64,000 nucleotides of DNA from Tropicimonas sp. IMCC34043. GTDB taxonomy: Bacteria > Pseudomonadota > Alphaproteobacteria > Rhodobacterales > Rhodobacteraceae. Shown in pieces: positions 1-9,953 of this stretch. The translations under genes and the position numbers were made by a program. A model generated the notes under the pieces. That model ran no database searches, was not told the origin of the DNA, and worked only from the letters and a program-made list of their open reading frames with translations. Each line of letters starts with the position of its first letter. Within the stretch, counting starts at the first letter, position 1. The DNA lies in assembly GCF_003390845.1 (NCBI RefSeq), contig NZ_QMEK01000004.1, positions 62,001-126,000 on the forward strand, in the 5' to 3' direction.

Positions 1-376
1 TCTCATAGACCGGGGCGAGGTGGTCGTGGATGTCGTCCTTGCCCTTCAGCGCGTCGAAATCGGCCTGCGAGGCGATCGTCGACAGCCGCGGCCCTTCACC
101 TGTGGCAAACCACAACTCGGCGCCAAGCGCCTGTGGTACCAGAAGAATGTCGGCAAACAGGATCGCCGCATCAAAGCCAAAGCGGCGAATCGGCTGCAGG
201 GTGACTTCGGCCGCCAGATCGGGGGTATAGCACAGCGACAGGAAATCGCCCGCCTGCTCGCGTGTCGCGCGGTATTCCGGAAGGTAGCGCCCGGCCTGCC
301 GCATCATCCAGATCGGCGGCGTTGGCAGGATCTCTCCGGCTAGGCTGCGCAGCAGCTTTTTGGTCTCGGTCATCAT
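1..376 (-). CDS. hemE: Uroporphyrinogen decarboxylase HemE, N-terminal part (truncated by window edge)
   Basis: Decarboxylates uroporphyrinogen III to coproporphyrinogen III in the cytoplasm, a step shared by haem and (where present) bacteriochlorophyll synthesis. About 125 N-terminal residues are visible, reading leftward. They include the family signature [17 protein letters not shown] near residue 20 with its substrate-binding arginines, and the following [14 protein letters not shown] segment. Two ATG codons lie in tandem at 376 and 373 and either could be the start. It is divergent from hemC with about 100 bases between them, so the two probably share a regulatory region. The remaining two thirds lie outside the window. 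Identification is firm from the signature. Confidence 0.93.
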   Translation of the reverse strand, partial: MMTETKKLLRSLAGEILPTPPIWMMRQAGRYLPEYRATREQAGDFLSLCYTPDLAAEVTLQPIRRFGFDAAILFADILLVPQALGAELWFATGEGPRLSTIASQADFDALKGKDDIHDHLAPVYE

Positions 377-479
377 TACCCCCCTCACCAATCGCGTCCG
401 TTGGGTGCGGTCTCTGCGACGGAAAGTCAAGCCGAGGGGGAGTTGCCAGTCAGCGGGGCGGCAATTATTCACCAGTGTC

Positions 480-1442
480 ATGAAACAGCCTCTCCCCTCC
501 CCCGTATCGCCCCTGAAGATCGGTACCCGCGGCTCGCCGCTGGCGCTGTTTCAGGCCAATGAGACAAGGGCGAGGCTGGCATCGGCCTTCGACCTGCCGC
601 TCGACGCCTTCGAGATCGTCGTGATCCGAACCACCGGAGACGACCGCGCGCTGATCGCGGCCGACAAGCCGCTGAAGGATATCGGCGGCAAGGGGCTGTT
701 CACCAAGGAGATCGAAGAGGCCCTGCTGGACGGCACGATCGACATTGCAGTGCATTCGATGAAGGACATGCCGGTCGATCAGCCAGACGGGCTGACGCTC
801 GACTGCCATCTGCCGCGCGAGGATGTGCGGGATGCTTTCGTCACGCTCGACGGCCGGGCGCTGGACGATCTGCCGTCGGGCGCGATTGTCGGCACGTCGT
901 CGCTGCGCCGGCGGGCACAGTTGCTCTATCGCCGGCCCAACCTGCAGGTCGTCGAATTCCGCGGCAACGTGCAGACCCGGATGCGCAAGCTTGCCGAGGG
1001 CGTGGCCGATGCGACGTTTCTTGCCTGCGCCGGGCTGAACCGGCTGGGCCTGACCGAGGTCGCCCGGGTGCCGGTCTCGCCGGAAGAACTGTTGCCGGCG
1101 GTGGCGCAGGGCGCCATCGGGATCGAACGGCGCACCGACGACCCGCGGGTGGCGTCGATGCTGGAAGCGATCCACGACACGCCCACCGGGCAGCGGCTGG
1201 CCGCCGAAAGGGCCTATCTGGCAGCGCTTGACGGCTCCTGCGAGACGCCGATTGCCGGGTTGGCAGAACTTGACGGTGGAACGATCCAGCTTCGGGGCGA
1301 GATCCTGCGCCCCGATGGCAGCGAATGCCTGGCCGATGCCGGCAGCGCGCCGATCGAGGATGCTGCCGACCTGGGGCGCGAACTTGCGCTGCGGCTAAAA
1401 AAAGAAGCAGGTGATGGTTTTTTTGACTGGCGTACCGGCTAA
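480..1442 (+). CDS. hemC: Porphobilinogen deaminase (hydroxymethylbilane synthase) HemC
   Basis: Polymerises four porphobilinogen units into hydroxymethylbilane in the cytoplasm, two steps before HemE. The 320-residue product has the usual family length. It starts with the conserved [12 protein letters not shown] strand, contains [16 protein letters not shown] and AVHSMKDMP in domain 1, the substrate-binding [11 protein letters not shown], and the dipyrromethane-cofactor cysteine in [12 protein letters not shown]. The frame stays open upstream to 360, but the ATG at 480 is chosen because homology begins there and because an earlier start would run into the divergent hemE promoter region. Confidence 0.96.
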   Translation: MKQPLPSPVSPLKIGTRGSPLALFQANETRARLASAFDLPLDAFEIVVIRTTGDDRALIAADKPLKDIGGKGLFTKEIEEALLDGTIDIAVHSMKDMPVDQPDGLTLDCHLPREDVRDAFVTLDGRALDDLPSGAIVGTSSLRRRAQLLYRRPNLQVVEFRGNVQTRMRKLAEGVADATFLACAGLNRLGLTEVARVPVSPEELLPAVAQGAIGIERRTDDPRVASMLEAIHDTPTGQRLAAERAYLAALDGSCETPIAGLAELDGGTIQLRGEILRPDGSECLADAGSAPIEDAADLGRELALRLKKEAGDGFFDWRTG

Positions 1443-1565
1443 ACGCCTGCAGGCGCAGCGCGCCTGTACCTGAAGTATCTTTTTCTATCCTTCGATGCTT
1501 TACATCGAGACTGTGGTACCCATATTCCAGTCTTGAGGTGTATTTTTGCAAGAAGGAGAAGGACT

Positions 1566-1664
1566 ATGCATCCATCCCACGGATTTCAGATGCTGATGAA
1601 AGAACGTCCCAACCGTCATCGTACGACATTGTGGACGGTGCTGCGGCGGAACTGGTTTCGCTGA
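1566..1664 (+). CDS. Putative 32-residue small protein with a strong ribosome binding site
   Basis: A 33-codon frame, MHPSHGFQMLMKERPNRH and so on, ending in NWFR. The case for translation is the ribosome binding site: AAGGAGAAGG ends a few bases before the ATG, among the best Shine-Dalgarno matches in the window, in a stretch otherwise without a gene. The product is basic (about 8 Lys/Arg/His in the second half) with two tryptophans, no signal peptide and no family I recognise. It is followed about 50 bases later by a Rho-independent terminator, so it forms a complete small transcription unit with hemC or alone. It could be a leader peptide or a non-coding RNA region instead. Confidence 0.45.
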   Translation: MHPSHGFQMLMKERPNRHRTTLWTVLRRNWFR

Positions 1665-1713
1665 TCCATTGACGCGACGGCCGGACGCGGTTTGACCCCG
1701 GCCTGGAATATAC

Positions 1714-1753
1714 GGCGCCCGCCCGAGAGACCGGACGGGCGCCCTTGCGTTTT
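1714..1753 (+). terminator. Rho-independent terminator
   Basis: An 8-bp stem GGCGCCCG/CGGGCGCC (1714-1721 and 1736-1743) with a shorter inner stem is followed by CTTGCGTTTT. It lies downstream of hemC and the 32-codon gene. The leftward esterase gene also ends just beyond it, so the hairpin may serve both strands, although the T-run supports the plus strand. Confidence 0.7.
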
Positions 1754-1775
1754 GACACAGCCGAGCGCGAGTGGA

Positions 1776-2444
1776 TCACTGGCTTGCGGGTGGGGCGGCA
1801 TCAATCCGCGCCAGCAGCGCTTCGACCTGCGGCCCAAGCGAGCGCACCATCAGCGCGACGCCGGCGGGGTTCGGGTGCAGCCCGTCGGGCTGCAGATAGG
1901 TCTGGGCCAGCGTTTCGCGATCCGGTTGATCGCTGAGGCCCGACAGGAAGCTTTCGGCATAGAGCGTGTGGTGGGCAGCGGCGAGATCGGGGAAGATCGC
2001 ATCGAAGGCCGCCTTGTAGTCGGGGCCGTAATTGCCCGGCGCCTCCATCCCCACCAGCAGGACCTCCACGCCACGCGCCTCGGTCGCCGTCAGGATCCCG
2101 TCGAGGTTGGCGCGGCTGACCGCCGGGTCGATCCCGCGCAGCATGTCGTTGCCGCCAAGCGCGACGATCATGCCCTGCACTTCGGGCGTCAGGGTCCACT
2201 CGATCCGGGACAGCCCGCCTGCCGTGGTGTCGCCCGAGACCCCGGCATTGACCAACACCACATCGTGGCCGCGGTCGCGCAGCCAGGATTGCAGTTGCGG
2301 AACCAGACCCTCGCCATCGGGAAGGCCATAGCCCTGGGTCAGGCTGTCGCCGAAGGCAACCAGCGTGATGGGCTCGGCGCTGGCGGGCAGCGCGGACGAC
2401 AGCCCGATGCCCCAGATGCCAAGACACGCGACGGCAGTCGCCAT
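1776..2444 (-). CDS. Arylesterase / lysophospholipase-like SGNH hydrolase (TesA-type), exported
   Basis: A 222-residue GDSL/SGNH esterase predicted to act in the periplasm on acyl esters, thioesters or lysophospholipids. From the ATG at 2444 it begins with a signal peptide ending near LPASA, directly followed by block I FGDSLTQGYG (nucleophile Ser). Block II glycine is in VNAGVSGDTTAGG, block III is GGNDMLRG, and block V is DGLHPNP with the catalytic Asp/His pair. It is divergent from an ABC exporter with only 70 bases between starts. The same neighbours (tesA, ybbA, ybbP) are found together in Escherichia coli. The natural substrate cannot be read from sequence. Confidence 0.9.
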   Translation of the reverse strand: MATAVACLGIWGIGLSSALPASAEPITLVAFGDSLTQGYGLPDGEGLVPQLQSWLRDRGHDVVLVNAGVSGDTTAGGLSRIEWTLTPEVQGMIVALGGNDMLRGIDPAVSRANLDGILTATEARGVEVLLVGMEAPGNYGPDYKAAFDAIFPDLAAAHHTLYAESFLSGLSDQPDRETLAQTYLQPDGLHPNPAGVALMVRSLGPQVEALLARIDAAPPASQ

Positions 2445-2514
2445 CCCGCCCGCCTTGCGGATCGAGGCGGCAACCCCATATGAAACCCTGCGCAACAGAC
2501 CGGAGGCCAGCCCC

Positions 2515-3200
<686 letters not shown>

Positions 3201-3204
<4 letters not shown>

Positions 3205-5735
3205 GCCTCGCGGTCGCCGCCCGGATCGCGCGGCGCGAGTTGCGGGGCGGCTTGCGCGGCTTCTGGGTGTTTCTCGCCTGTCTGGCGCTCGGCGTTGCCG
3301 CGATTGCGGCGGTGGTCTCGGTGCGCGAAGGGATCACGCGCGGGCTCGCACGTGACGGCGCGGCGCTGCTCGGTGGCGATGCCGAGATGTCCTTCACCTA
3401 TCGCTATGCCGCGCCGGACGAGCGTGCCTGGATGGTGGGTGCGGCCGAAAAGGTCAGCGAGATCGTCGATTTCCGCTCGATGGCGGTGATCGGCGCCGGG
3501 ACCGGCGAAGACCGGGCGCTGACTCAGGTCAAAGCCGTGGACGCCGCCTATCCGCTGCGCGGCACGCTCGCGCTGGACCCGCCGATGCCGCTCGCGCAGG
3601 CGCTGGCGACCGAGGACGGTCTGCCGGGCGGGGTGATGGACCGTGTGCTGGCCGACCGGCTGGGGCTGTCACCGGGCCGCACGTTCCGGCTTGGCACCCA
3701 GGACTTTCGCCTGACCGCCGTCATCGTGTCCGAGCCCGACCGGGCAAGCGATGGCTTTGGCCTTGGGCCGCGGACGCTGGTGCGCACCGCGGATCTGGCC
3801 AATTCCTCGCTGCTGGCACCCGGCACCTTGTTCACCACCCACTACCGGCTTGCGTTGCCGCAGGGCAGCGATCTTGACGCGCTGGAGCAGGATGCGCAGC
3901 AAAGGTTCCGCGACAGCGGGATGCGCTGGCGCGACGCCCGCAACGCCGCCCCGGGCGTGTCGAGCTTTGTCGACCGACTCGGGGCGTTTCTGGTGCTGGT
4001 GGGGCTTGCCGGGCTTGCCGTCGGCGGGGTCGGGGTATCCTCCGCCGTGCGCGCTTATCTTGAGGGCAAGCGCGAGGTGATCGCGACGCTGAAGACACTC
4101 GGCGCCGAATCGCGGACGATCATGGCGGTCTACATGATCCAGATCGTTTTGCTCGCCACGCTCGGGATCGCCATCGGGCTGGTTCTTGGCGGGCTCGCGC
4201 CGGTGCTGCTTGCCCCGCTGATTTCGGCGCGGCTGCCGGTGCCGGGCGAATTTGCGATCTATGTGAAGCCCTTGTTGAAGGCCGCGACCTATGGCGGGCT
4301 GACCGCACTGCTGTTCTCGCTCTGGCCGCTTGCGCGCACCGAGGAGGTTCGCGCCGCCGCGCTCTATCGTGCCGCTATCGACGCGCCGCGGGGCCTGCCG
4401 CGGCCGGTCTATATCGTCGCCACCGCGGTGCTGCTGGCGCTGCTGGTCGGTGCGGCCGCGCGGTTCACCGACGCGCCGCGGCTGACGCTTTATGCGGCGG
4501 GCGGTATCCTTGGCTCGCTGGTGCTGCTGGTGCTGGCGGCGGCCGGGATCGGCCGGGCAGCGCGCTGGCTGGGGCGTCTGGCGATCCTGCGCGGGCGGCC
4601 GGTGCTGCGGCTTGCCCTTGGGGCGGTGGGCGGGCCGGGCGGCGAGACCGCCGCGGTCGTGCTTTCGCTCGGGCTTGGGCTGACGGTGCTGGCCGCTGTG
4701 GGGCAGATCGACACCAACCTGCGCAACGCGATCGAACGCGATCTGCCCGACGTCGCGCCGTCCTATTTCGTGGTCGATATCCAGCCCGACCAGCTTGACG
4801 GTTTCCTTGCCCGGGTGACGGGCGATCCGGGCGTGACGCGGGCCGAGACCGCGCCGATGCTGCGCGGCATCATCACCCGGATCAATGGGCGCCCGGCGCG
4901 CGAGGTCGTGGGCGATCATTGGGTGCTGAACGGCGACCGTGGCGTGACCTATTCGGCCGAACCGCCACCCGGCACGACGCTGACGGCCGGCGAATGGTGG
5001 CCTGCCGATTATGCCGGACCGCCCCTGATCAGCTTTGCCAGCGACGAGGCCGAGGAGATGGGGCTGCAGCTTGGCGACGAGCTGACCGTCAACATCCTCG
5101 GACGGGACATAACGGCGACGATTGCCAGTTTCCGGGTGGTCGACTTTTCGACCGCGGGCATCGGGTTCGTCATGGCGATGAACCCCAAGGCGCTGTCCGG
5201 GGCACCGCACAGCCACATTGCCACGATCTATGCCGATGCGGCGGCCGAGGCGCCGCTGTTGCGCGACCTTGCCCAGGCCTATCCCAATATCACCGCGATC
5301 CGGGTGCGCGATGCCATCGACCGGGTCAGCGGCATCCTGTCGGGCATCGCCGCGGCGATCACCTATGGCGCCGGGGCGACGTTGTTGACCGGGGCCGTGG
5401 TGCTGATCGGCGCGGCGGCCGCAGGGCAGCAGGCGCGGATCTATGAGGCGGCGGTGTTGAAGACCATCGGCGCGGTCCGCGGTCAGATCCTTGGCTATTT
5501 CACGCTGCGTTCGGCGCTGCTTGGGGCCGCGGCGGGGCTGGTCGCGATCTTCTGCGGCGGGTTGGCGGGCTGGGCTGTCACGACCTTCGTCATGAAGACC
5601 GAGTTCACCTTCGAGCCGGTATCGGCCATCGCAATCGTACTCGGCGGGGTTGTTGCAACCTTGCTTGCAGGCCTCGCCTTTGCCTGGCGGCCGCTGGCGG
5701 CACGCCCGGCGCGAGTGCTGCGGGCGCGGGAATAA
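3201..5735 (+). CDS. FtsX-family ABC transporter permease (YbbP-like)
   Basis: An 844-residue inner-membrane permease. It has an N-terminal transmembrane helix (about residues 20-42), a MacB-type periplasmic domain, an FtsX core of three helices near residues 260-390, further paired helices around 400-440, a second large periplasmic domain, and a C-terminal FtsX core near residues 700-840. This two-core architecture of about 10 helices is that of the YbbP family. It pairs with the ATPase just upstream through a 4-base overlap. The family is thought to act in export or in extraction of lipids or hydrophobic molecules from the inner membrane; the cargo is unknown. Confidence 0.9.
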
Positions 5736-6107
5736 CGCCGCATCCTGCAGGCGGTCGTGCGACCTTCGTCTGTGCGTGGAAGATATGGATGCGGCGGATG
5801 GAGTGGGAGCGACCCCATCCGCCGCAAGATGCCGAACCGATGTGCGGGCCGATCTGATTTGCCCGCATGGCCCAGGGGATAGGGCCGTTTCAGTCGGCAG
5901 GAGTCTCGGGGAACGTCCTGAGATCAGAATAGCGCAGCTGACGGCCCTGGGAGGTATCCGTTGCAGGCCGCCATCGTGCTTCGCGGCGGGCTGCGAATTC
6001 TTTCAGCGAAAATCGTTGGCGATGGCGGGAAACCGTGCGGGCATGGATCGCTTCCCGCCGTGGTGGCGACTTTCCCAGCGACGCTTGCTGCGGTATGAGA
6101 GCCTGCC
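5736..6107. other. Intergenic region with a 12-bp inverted repeat
   Basis: 372 bases between the permease and selU with no convincing gene. About 55 bases after the permease stop lies a perfect inverted repeat, TGCGGCGGATGG/CCATCCGCCGCA at 5790-5801 and 5815-5826, around a 13-base loop. No T-run follows, so it may be an mRNA 3'-end stabiliser or a terminator of another kind. I saw no tRNA-Sec or riboswitch here despite the selenium genes that follow. Confidence 0.5.
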
Positions 6108-7160
6108 ATGGCCCATGACCTGCCCGATATTACCCAGCCGCTTGTCCTGCCGTTCGACTCGGTGATCGATGTCCGGTCGCCGGCCGAATTTACCGACGAT
6201 CATATTCCGGGCGCGATCAGCCTGCCGGTCCTCGACAACGACGAGCGGGCGGTGGTGGGAACCATCTACAAGCAGGAAAGCCCGTTCAGGGCGCGCAAGG
6301 TCGGCGCGGCGCTGGTCGCAATGAATGCCGCGCGCCATATCCAGGGGCCGCTTGCCGACATGGACGGCAGTTGGCGGCCGCTGGTCTATTGCTGGCGCGG
6401 CGGGCAGCGGTCGAACTCCTTCGCCTCGATCCTGTCCCAGATCGGCTGGCGCGCCGACGTTCTGGCGGGCGGTTATCGCAGCTATCGCCGGGCGGTGGTC
6501 GAGATGCTCTACGACGGCACGCTCGCGCATCGCATGGTGGTGCTCGACGGCAATACCGGGACGGCCAAGACCGAGCTTTTGCAGCAGGTTGCGGCGCGCG
6601 GCGGGCAGGTTCTGGATCTTGAGGGGCTGGCCAATCACCGTGGATCGGTGCTGGGGCCGCGGCCGGGCGGGCAGCCCGCGCAGAAGATGTTCGAAAGCCG
6701 GCTGGTCGCGGCGCTGGCGGCGCTGTCGCCCGACCGGCCGGTTCTGGTCGAGGCTGAAAGCTCCAAGGTCGGGGACCTGCTGGTGCCGCCGGCAGTCTGG
6801 GCCGCGATGTGCGCGGCCCCCAGAGTGCAGTTGAGCGCGAGTGTCGAGGACAGGGCGCGCTATCTGGCGCGCACCTATGCCGACATCAGCGCCGACCGCG
6901 AGGGGCTGAAACAGATCCTGTCCCTGCTGATCCGGTTGCAGGGCCACGCGCGCGTCGAACACTGGCAGTCGCTGGTCGATCAGGGGGCGTTCGAGACGCT
7001 GGCGCTGGAACTGATCACCGAACATTATGACAGCCGTTATGCCAAGTCGCGCGACACCCACGTGACGCCGTCGCGTGTGCTGCCGCTGAGCCTCGACCCC
7101 GACGGGCTCGCGCGCGCGGCCGACTGGCTGTCGGTCGAAGTCACGGCGCTTGCCGGCTGA
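6108..7160 (+). CDS. selU: tRNA 2-selenouridine synthase SelU/MnmH
   Basis: Replaces the sulphur of 2-thiouridine at the tRNA wobble position with selenium, using selenophosphate and passing through a geranylated intermediate. The 350-residue protein has an N-terminal rhodanese domain with FDSVIDVRSPAEFTDDHIPG and the catalytic cysteine in VYCWRGGQRS. A C-terminal P-loop-like segment follows at VVLDGNTGTAKTELL. This matches the family order and length. The selenophosphate donor enzyme SelD is encoded by the next gene, on the opposite strand, 23 bases beyond the stop. The ATG at 6108 agrees with the usual N-terminus. Confidence 0.94.
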   Translation: MAHDLPDITQPLVLPFDSVIDVRSPAEFTDDHIPGAISLPVLDNDERAVVGTIYKQESPFRARKVGAALVAMNAARHIQGPLADMDGSWRPLVYCWRGGQRSNSFASILSQIGWRADVLAGGYRSYRRAVVEMLYDGTLAHRMVVLDGNTGTAKTELLQQVAARGGQVLDLEGLANHRGSVLGPRPGGQPAQKMFESRLVAALAALSPDRPVLVEAESSKVGDLLVPPAVWAAMCAAPRVQLSASVEDRARYLARTYADISADREGLKQILSLLIRLQGHARVEHWQSLVDQGAFETLALELITEHYDSRYAKSRDTHVTPSRVLPLSLDPDGLARAADWLSVEVTALAG

Positions 7161-7183
7161 TTGCCGGGCAAGGGCGCTTGCGG

Positions 7184-9361
7184 TCAGAGGATGGTGACGA
7201 ACGGCGGGCCGTCGACGATCCGACCGATCCGGGCGGCGGCAAAGCCCAAGGCCCGTAGCCGTTCGAGCCGGTCTTCCGCGGTCTCTGGCGCAACCGCTGC
7301 CAGAAGCCCGCCCGCAGTCTGCGGGTCGAACAGCAGATCGGCGCGCGGTCCCTCGGGCAGGGTCATCCGCGCGGCGACGGCGCGGTTCGCCGGATAAAGG
7401 GTCGACCGGATCCCACCGGCCGCCAGCGCCTCGGCGCCGTCATAAAACGGGATCGCGTCCAGTTCGAGTTCGGCACCCGTGCCTGATGCGTCGCAGATCG
7501 CCATCAGATGTCCGGCCAGCCCGAACCCTGTGACATCGGTCATGGCGCGTGCACCCGTCAGCACCGCGGCTGCGTCCCCCTGCGGACGGCGCATCGCGGC
7601 AAGCGCGGCCAGCACATCCGCACCCCGCGCCTTGCCCTGCATTTCGCCGGCAAGGATCGTGCCGCTGCCGATCGGCTTGGTCAGCAGCAGGACGTCGCCC
7701 GGACGGGCGCCGCCCAGCGTAATCGGCGCGGCGGCGGCAAGGCCCGTCAGGGTGAAGCCAAGGGTCAGTTCGGCCCCGATGCTGGTGTGGCCGCCGACCA
7801 GATCGGCGCCTTCGGCGCGGAATACCTCGGTTGCGGTATCGAGGATCTCGCGCAGGGTCGCGGCCTGCATCTGCTCGGCCATCCGTGGCAGGATGATCTG
7901 GGCAAGCGCTGCCTGCGGGCTTGCCCCCATGGCCCAGATATCGCCAAGTGCATGGACCGCGGCGATCCGGGCGAAGGTAACCGGATCTTCGGTGAAGGCG
8001 CGCAGATGGTCGGTGGTCAGCACCTGGGTTTCGCCGCCGATCCGCAGAACGGCCGCATCGTCGCCGGGCCGGGTCAATACGTCGGCGCGCAGGGGCGGCG
8101 GCAACCGGTCGAGCGCAAATTTCAGGCTGGCGCCCGCAAGCTTTGCGCCGCAGCCGCCACAAAGCGGCGTGTCGCCCAGAACCGCCTCGATCCCTCTGGC
8201 GCGCGGGCTCGGCAGGGCAGGCTCGGCCATCGCGGGCAGGGCGCGGAACTTATCCATGAACCTGCGGTCGATCCTGTCCTTCCACAGCCACAGACCGGGG
8301 AGGGACAGGCTGCGCCCGCCCTTGTCGGCAAGCGCCGATTTCCCGCCAAGCGAGATCAGCTTCAGGTAATCCTTTTGCGGCCGGAACCGGCGCGGGCGCG
8401 TGCCGGCAAGCTCGGCCCTGAGGTTCGCAAACAGGATCGGGGCGGCCCGCACCGCATAGACCCCTGCCTTGGGACGCGGGGCAAAGCCGAGATGGGCGCA
8501 GTCGCCGCTGGCAAAGACCGCGGGATCGGAGGTGCTACGCAGGTGTTCGTCGACGCAGATATAGCCCTCGTGGCTGTCGAGCCCGAGCCTGCCGATCCAG
8601 TCGTGCGGCCGCGCGCCGGCGGCACCCAGAACGAAACTCGATGGAATGAGCCGACCGTCGTCGAGCACCACGCCCTCGGCGGTGACCTCGCGGAGCGCGC
8701 AATGTTCGATCAGCCCGATCCCGCGTCTGGTCAGCATGGCACGCAGTCGGGTGCGGGTTCCGGGCGCAACGGCGCCAAGCGCCTCTGCCGCGTCAAGCAG
8801 GGTGATCTCGGGGCGAACGCCCCGCGCGGCGACGCGGTGCTGCATGGCAAGTGCAAGCTCCACGCCGGCGACGCCAGCGCCGATGATATTGATCTGCGGC
8901 GCCACGGTGCCTGAGGTCAGCCGGGCAAGCCAGTCCTCCCAGGCGGCAACGAACCGGTCCAGCGGCTTTGCGGCCACGGCATGGGCGACAAAACCGGGCA
9001 GATCCGGCAGCGACGTTGTAATGCCGACGTCGATCGACACTACGTCATACCGGATCTCGGGCCAGCCTTGCGCGCGCACCAGCTTGCGCTGGAGGTCGAT
9101 GCCGAAGACCGGCGCGGGCACGAACCGCGCCCCGGCAAAACGGGCGAGCCTGACGAGGTCGATATCGAGCTGTTCCAGCCTGTAGTGCCCGGCGATATGC
9201 CCCGGCAGCATCCCCGAATAGGGCGCGGTCGGCCCGGGGTTCATCAGCGTCAGCCGCACGCCGGGCAGCGGATTCATCCCCCACATTCGCAGCAACAGCG
9301 CATGGCTGTGCCCGCCGCCCACAAGGACGAGATCGCGGATCAGGGGAAGTGCGCCTTGCAT
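7184..9361 (-). CDS. selD: Fusion of an NDH-2-like FAD oxidoreductase with selenide, water dikinase SelD
   Basis: A 725-residue two-part protein. Residues about 8-370 are a pyridine-nucleotide-disulphide oxidoreductase of NADH dehydrogenase type, with an N-terminal dinucleotide motif VGGGHSH, a second one IIGAGVAGVELALAM, and a C-terminal FAD motif around VFASGDCAHL. Residues about 395-720 are SelD, which makes selenophosphate from selenide and ATP. The active-site segment is CGGCGAK, with cysteine rather than selenocysteine, and the ATP-binding acidic residues are in PGDDAAVL and LTTDHLRAFTED. This fusion is known in several bacteria; the flavoprotein may generate or channel reduced selenium, which is an inference. 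The ATG at 9361 is chosen over an upstream frame extension because the first beta-strand begins there. Its neighbour is selU. Confidence 0.93.
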   Translation of the reverse strand: MQGALPLIRDLVLVGGGHSHALLLRMWGMNPLPGVRLTLMNPGPTAPYSGMLPGHIAGHYRLEQLDIDLVRLARFAGARFVPAPVFGIDLQRKLVRAQGWPEIRYDVVSIDVGITTSLPDLPGFVAHAVAAKPLDRFVAAWEDWLARLTSGTVAPQINIIGAGVAGVELALAMQHRVAARGVRPEITLLDAAEALGAVAPGTRTRLRAMLTRRGIGLIEHCALREVTAEGVVLDDGRLIPSSFVLGAAGARPHDWIGRLGLDSHEGYICVDEHLRSTSDPAVFASGDCAHLGFAPRPKAGVYAVRAAPILFANLRAELAGTRPRRFRPQKDYLKLISLGGKSALADKGGRSLSLPGLWLWKDRIDRRFMDKFRALPAMAEPALPSPRARGIEAVLGDTPLCGGCGAKLAGASLKFALDRLPPPLRADVLTRPGDDAAVLRIGGETQVLTTDHLRAFTEDPVTFARIAAVHALGDIWAMGASPQAALAQIILPRMAEQMQAATLREILDTATEVFRAEGADLVGGHTSIGAELTLGFTLTGLAAAAPITLGGARPGDVLLLTKPIGSGTILAGEMQGKARGADVLAALAAMRRPQGDAAAVLTGARAMTDVTGFGLAGHLMAICDASGTGAELELDAIPFYDGAEALAAGGIRSTLYPANRAVAARMTLPEGPRADLLFDPQTAGGLLAAVAPETAEDRLERLRALGFAAARIGRIVDGPPFVTIL

Positions 9362-9475
9362 CCGTGCCTCCGAAGTCTGGCGCGACAAGACCAGAGCATG
9401 GCGGCATGGTAAAGTGCCCCGAACCAGCGGCATCGCAGGCGCCGCGAAATCCCCCTTCGGTCTGCCGCTTTGCCC

Positions 9476-9504
9476 TTGACGGCCCGCGCCGGCTCCTTTA
9501 CCTC
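9476..9504 (+). promoter_or_regulatory. Likely sigma70-type promoter for tRNA-Met
   Basis: TTGACG (9476-9481), a 17-base spacer and TACCTC (9499-9504). The 5' end of the tRNA follows 15 bases later. The -35 match is good and the -10 match weak, so position is the main support. Confidence 0.4.
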
Positions 9505-9519
9505 CCGCCCACGCCTCGG

Positions 9520-9596
9520 GGCGGAGTAGCTCAGTTGGTTAGAGCAGCGGAATCATAATCCGCGTGTCGGGGGTTCAAGTCCCTCCTCCGCTACCA
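9520..9596 (+). tRNA. tRNA-Met (anticodon CAU)
   Basis: A 77-base cloverleaf. The acceptor stem GGCGGAG pairs with CTCCGCT (one G-U at the first position), the D-arm has AGCTCAGTTGGTTAGAGC, the anticodon stem GCGGA/TCCGC holds loop ATCATAA with anticodon CAT at 9554-9556, and the T-arm has GTTCAAGTC. CCA is encoded. The paired 1-72 end and the lack of three anticodon-stem G-C pairs argue against the initiator. Elongator Met is more likely than the lysidine-modified Ile tRNA, but that cannot be fully excluded by eye. Confidence 0.93.
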
Positions 9597-9776
9597 TCGC
9601 TTTCATTTTGGAAATCAGACTTCATCGCCAGGCACTTTCCGGCGGTTTGTCGTCCGATTTGGAATCCTCGTTCTCAATCCCTGCGCTTCCAGTCGGCGAA
9701 CGGCGCCACAGTATGGCGCGGCGTGCGTGATTGCACGGTTTGACGAGCGCAGTTGCATTGTGCCCAGCACCGTCAA

Positions 9777-9953
9777 CCTCTGATAGCGCGCGCGGGCATT
9801 CTGGCGAAGCAGCGCGAATAAGCGGAGACGGACCCGCCCGACCTTGAAGCCATCCTGGATCAGCCATCCCTGCGGCATCCGGCTGCCCGCATAGGGAAAC
9901 TCCCGCTGCAGTTTGTCGATGCGGTGCATGACGTCCAGTCCGGCATCCGAGAC
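9777..9953 (-). pseudogene. Decayed IS3-family transposase (OrfB) fragment
   Basis: Read leftward, this stretch encodes KPHPVSDAGLDVMHRIDKL, then EFPYAGSRM and GFKVGRVRLRL. The pattern matches the N-terminal part of IS3-family OrfB, where typical members have KPxPVSxADLxLMRRIDELH, then PFAGSRM, then IGRxHVxxLM. Only about 58 residues are recognisable. The DDE catalytic core that should follow is absent, and the frame (open from 10160 to 9615) diverges on both sides. No terminal inverted repeats or target duplication were seen. It is a relic inserted between tRNA-Met and the Mla operon. Confidence 0.55.

Noticed and set aside
5736-6107. Search for tRNA-Sec next to selU
   Set aside because: No long acceptor or D-stem and no UCA anticodon arm were found.
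7184-9361. Selenocysteine in SelD
   Set aside because: The active-site position is a cysteine codon in CGGCGAK and no in-frame TGA occurs there.
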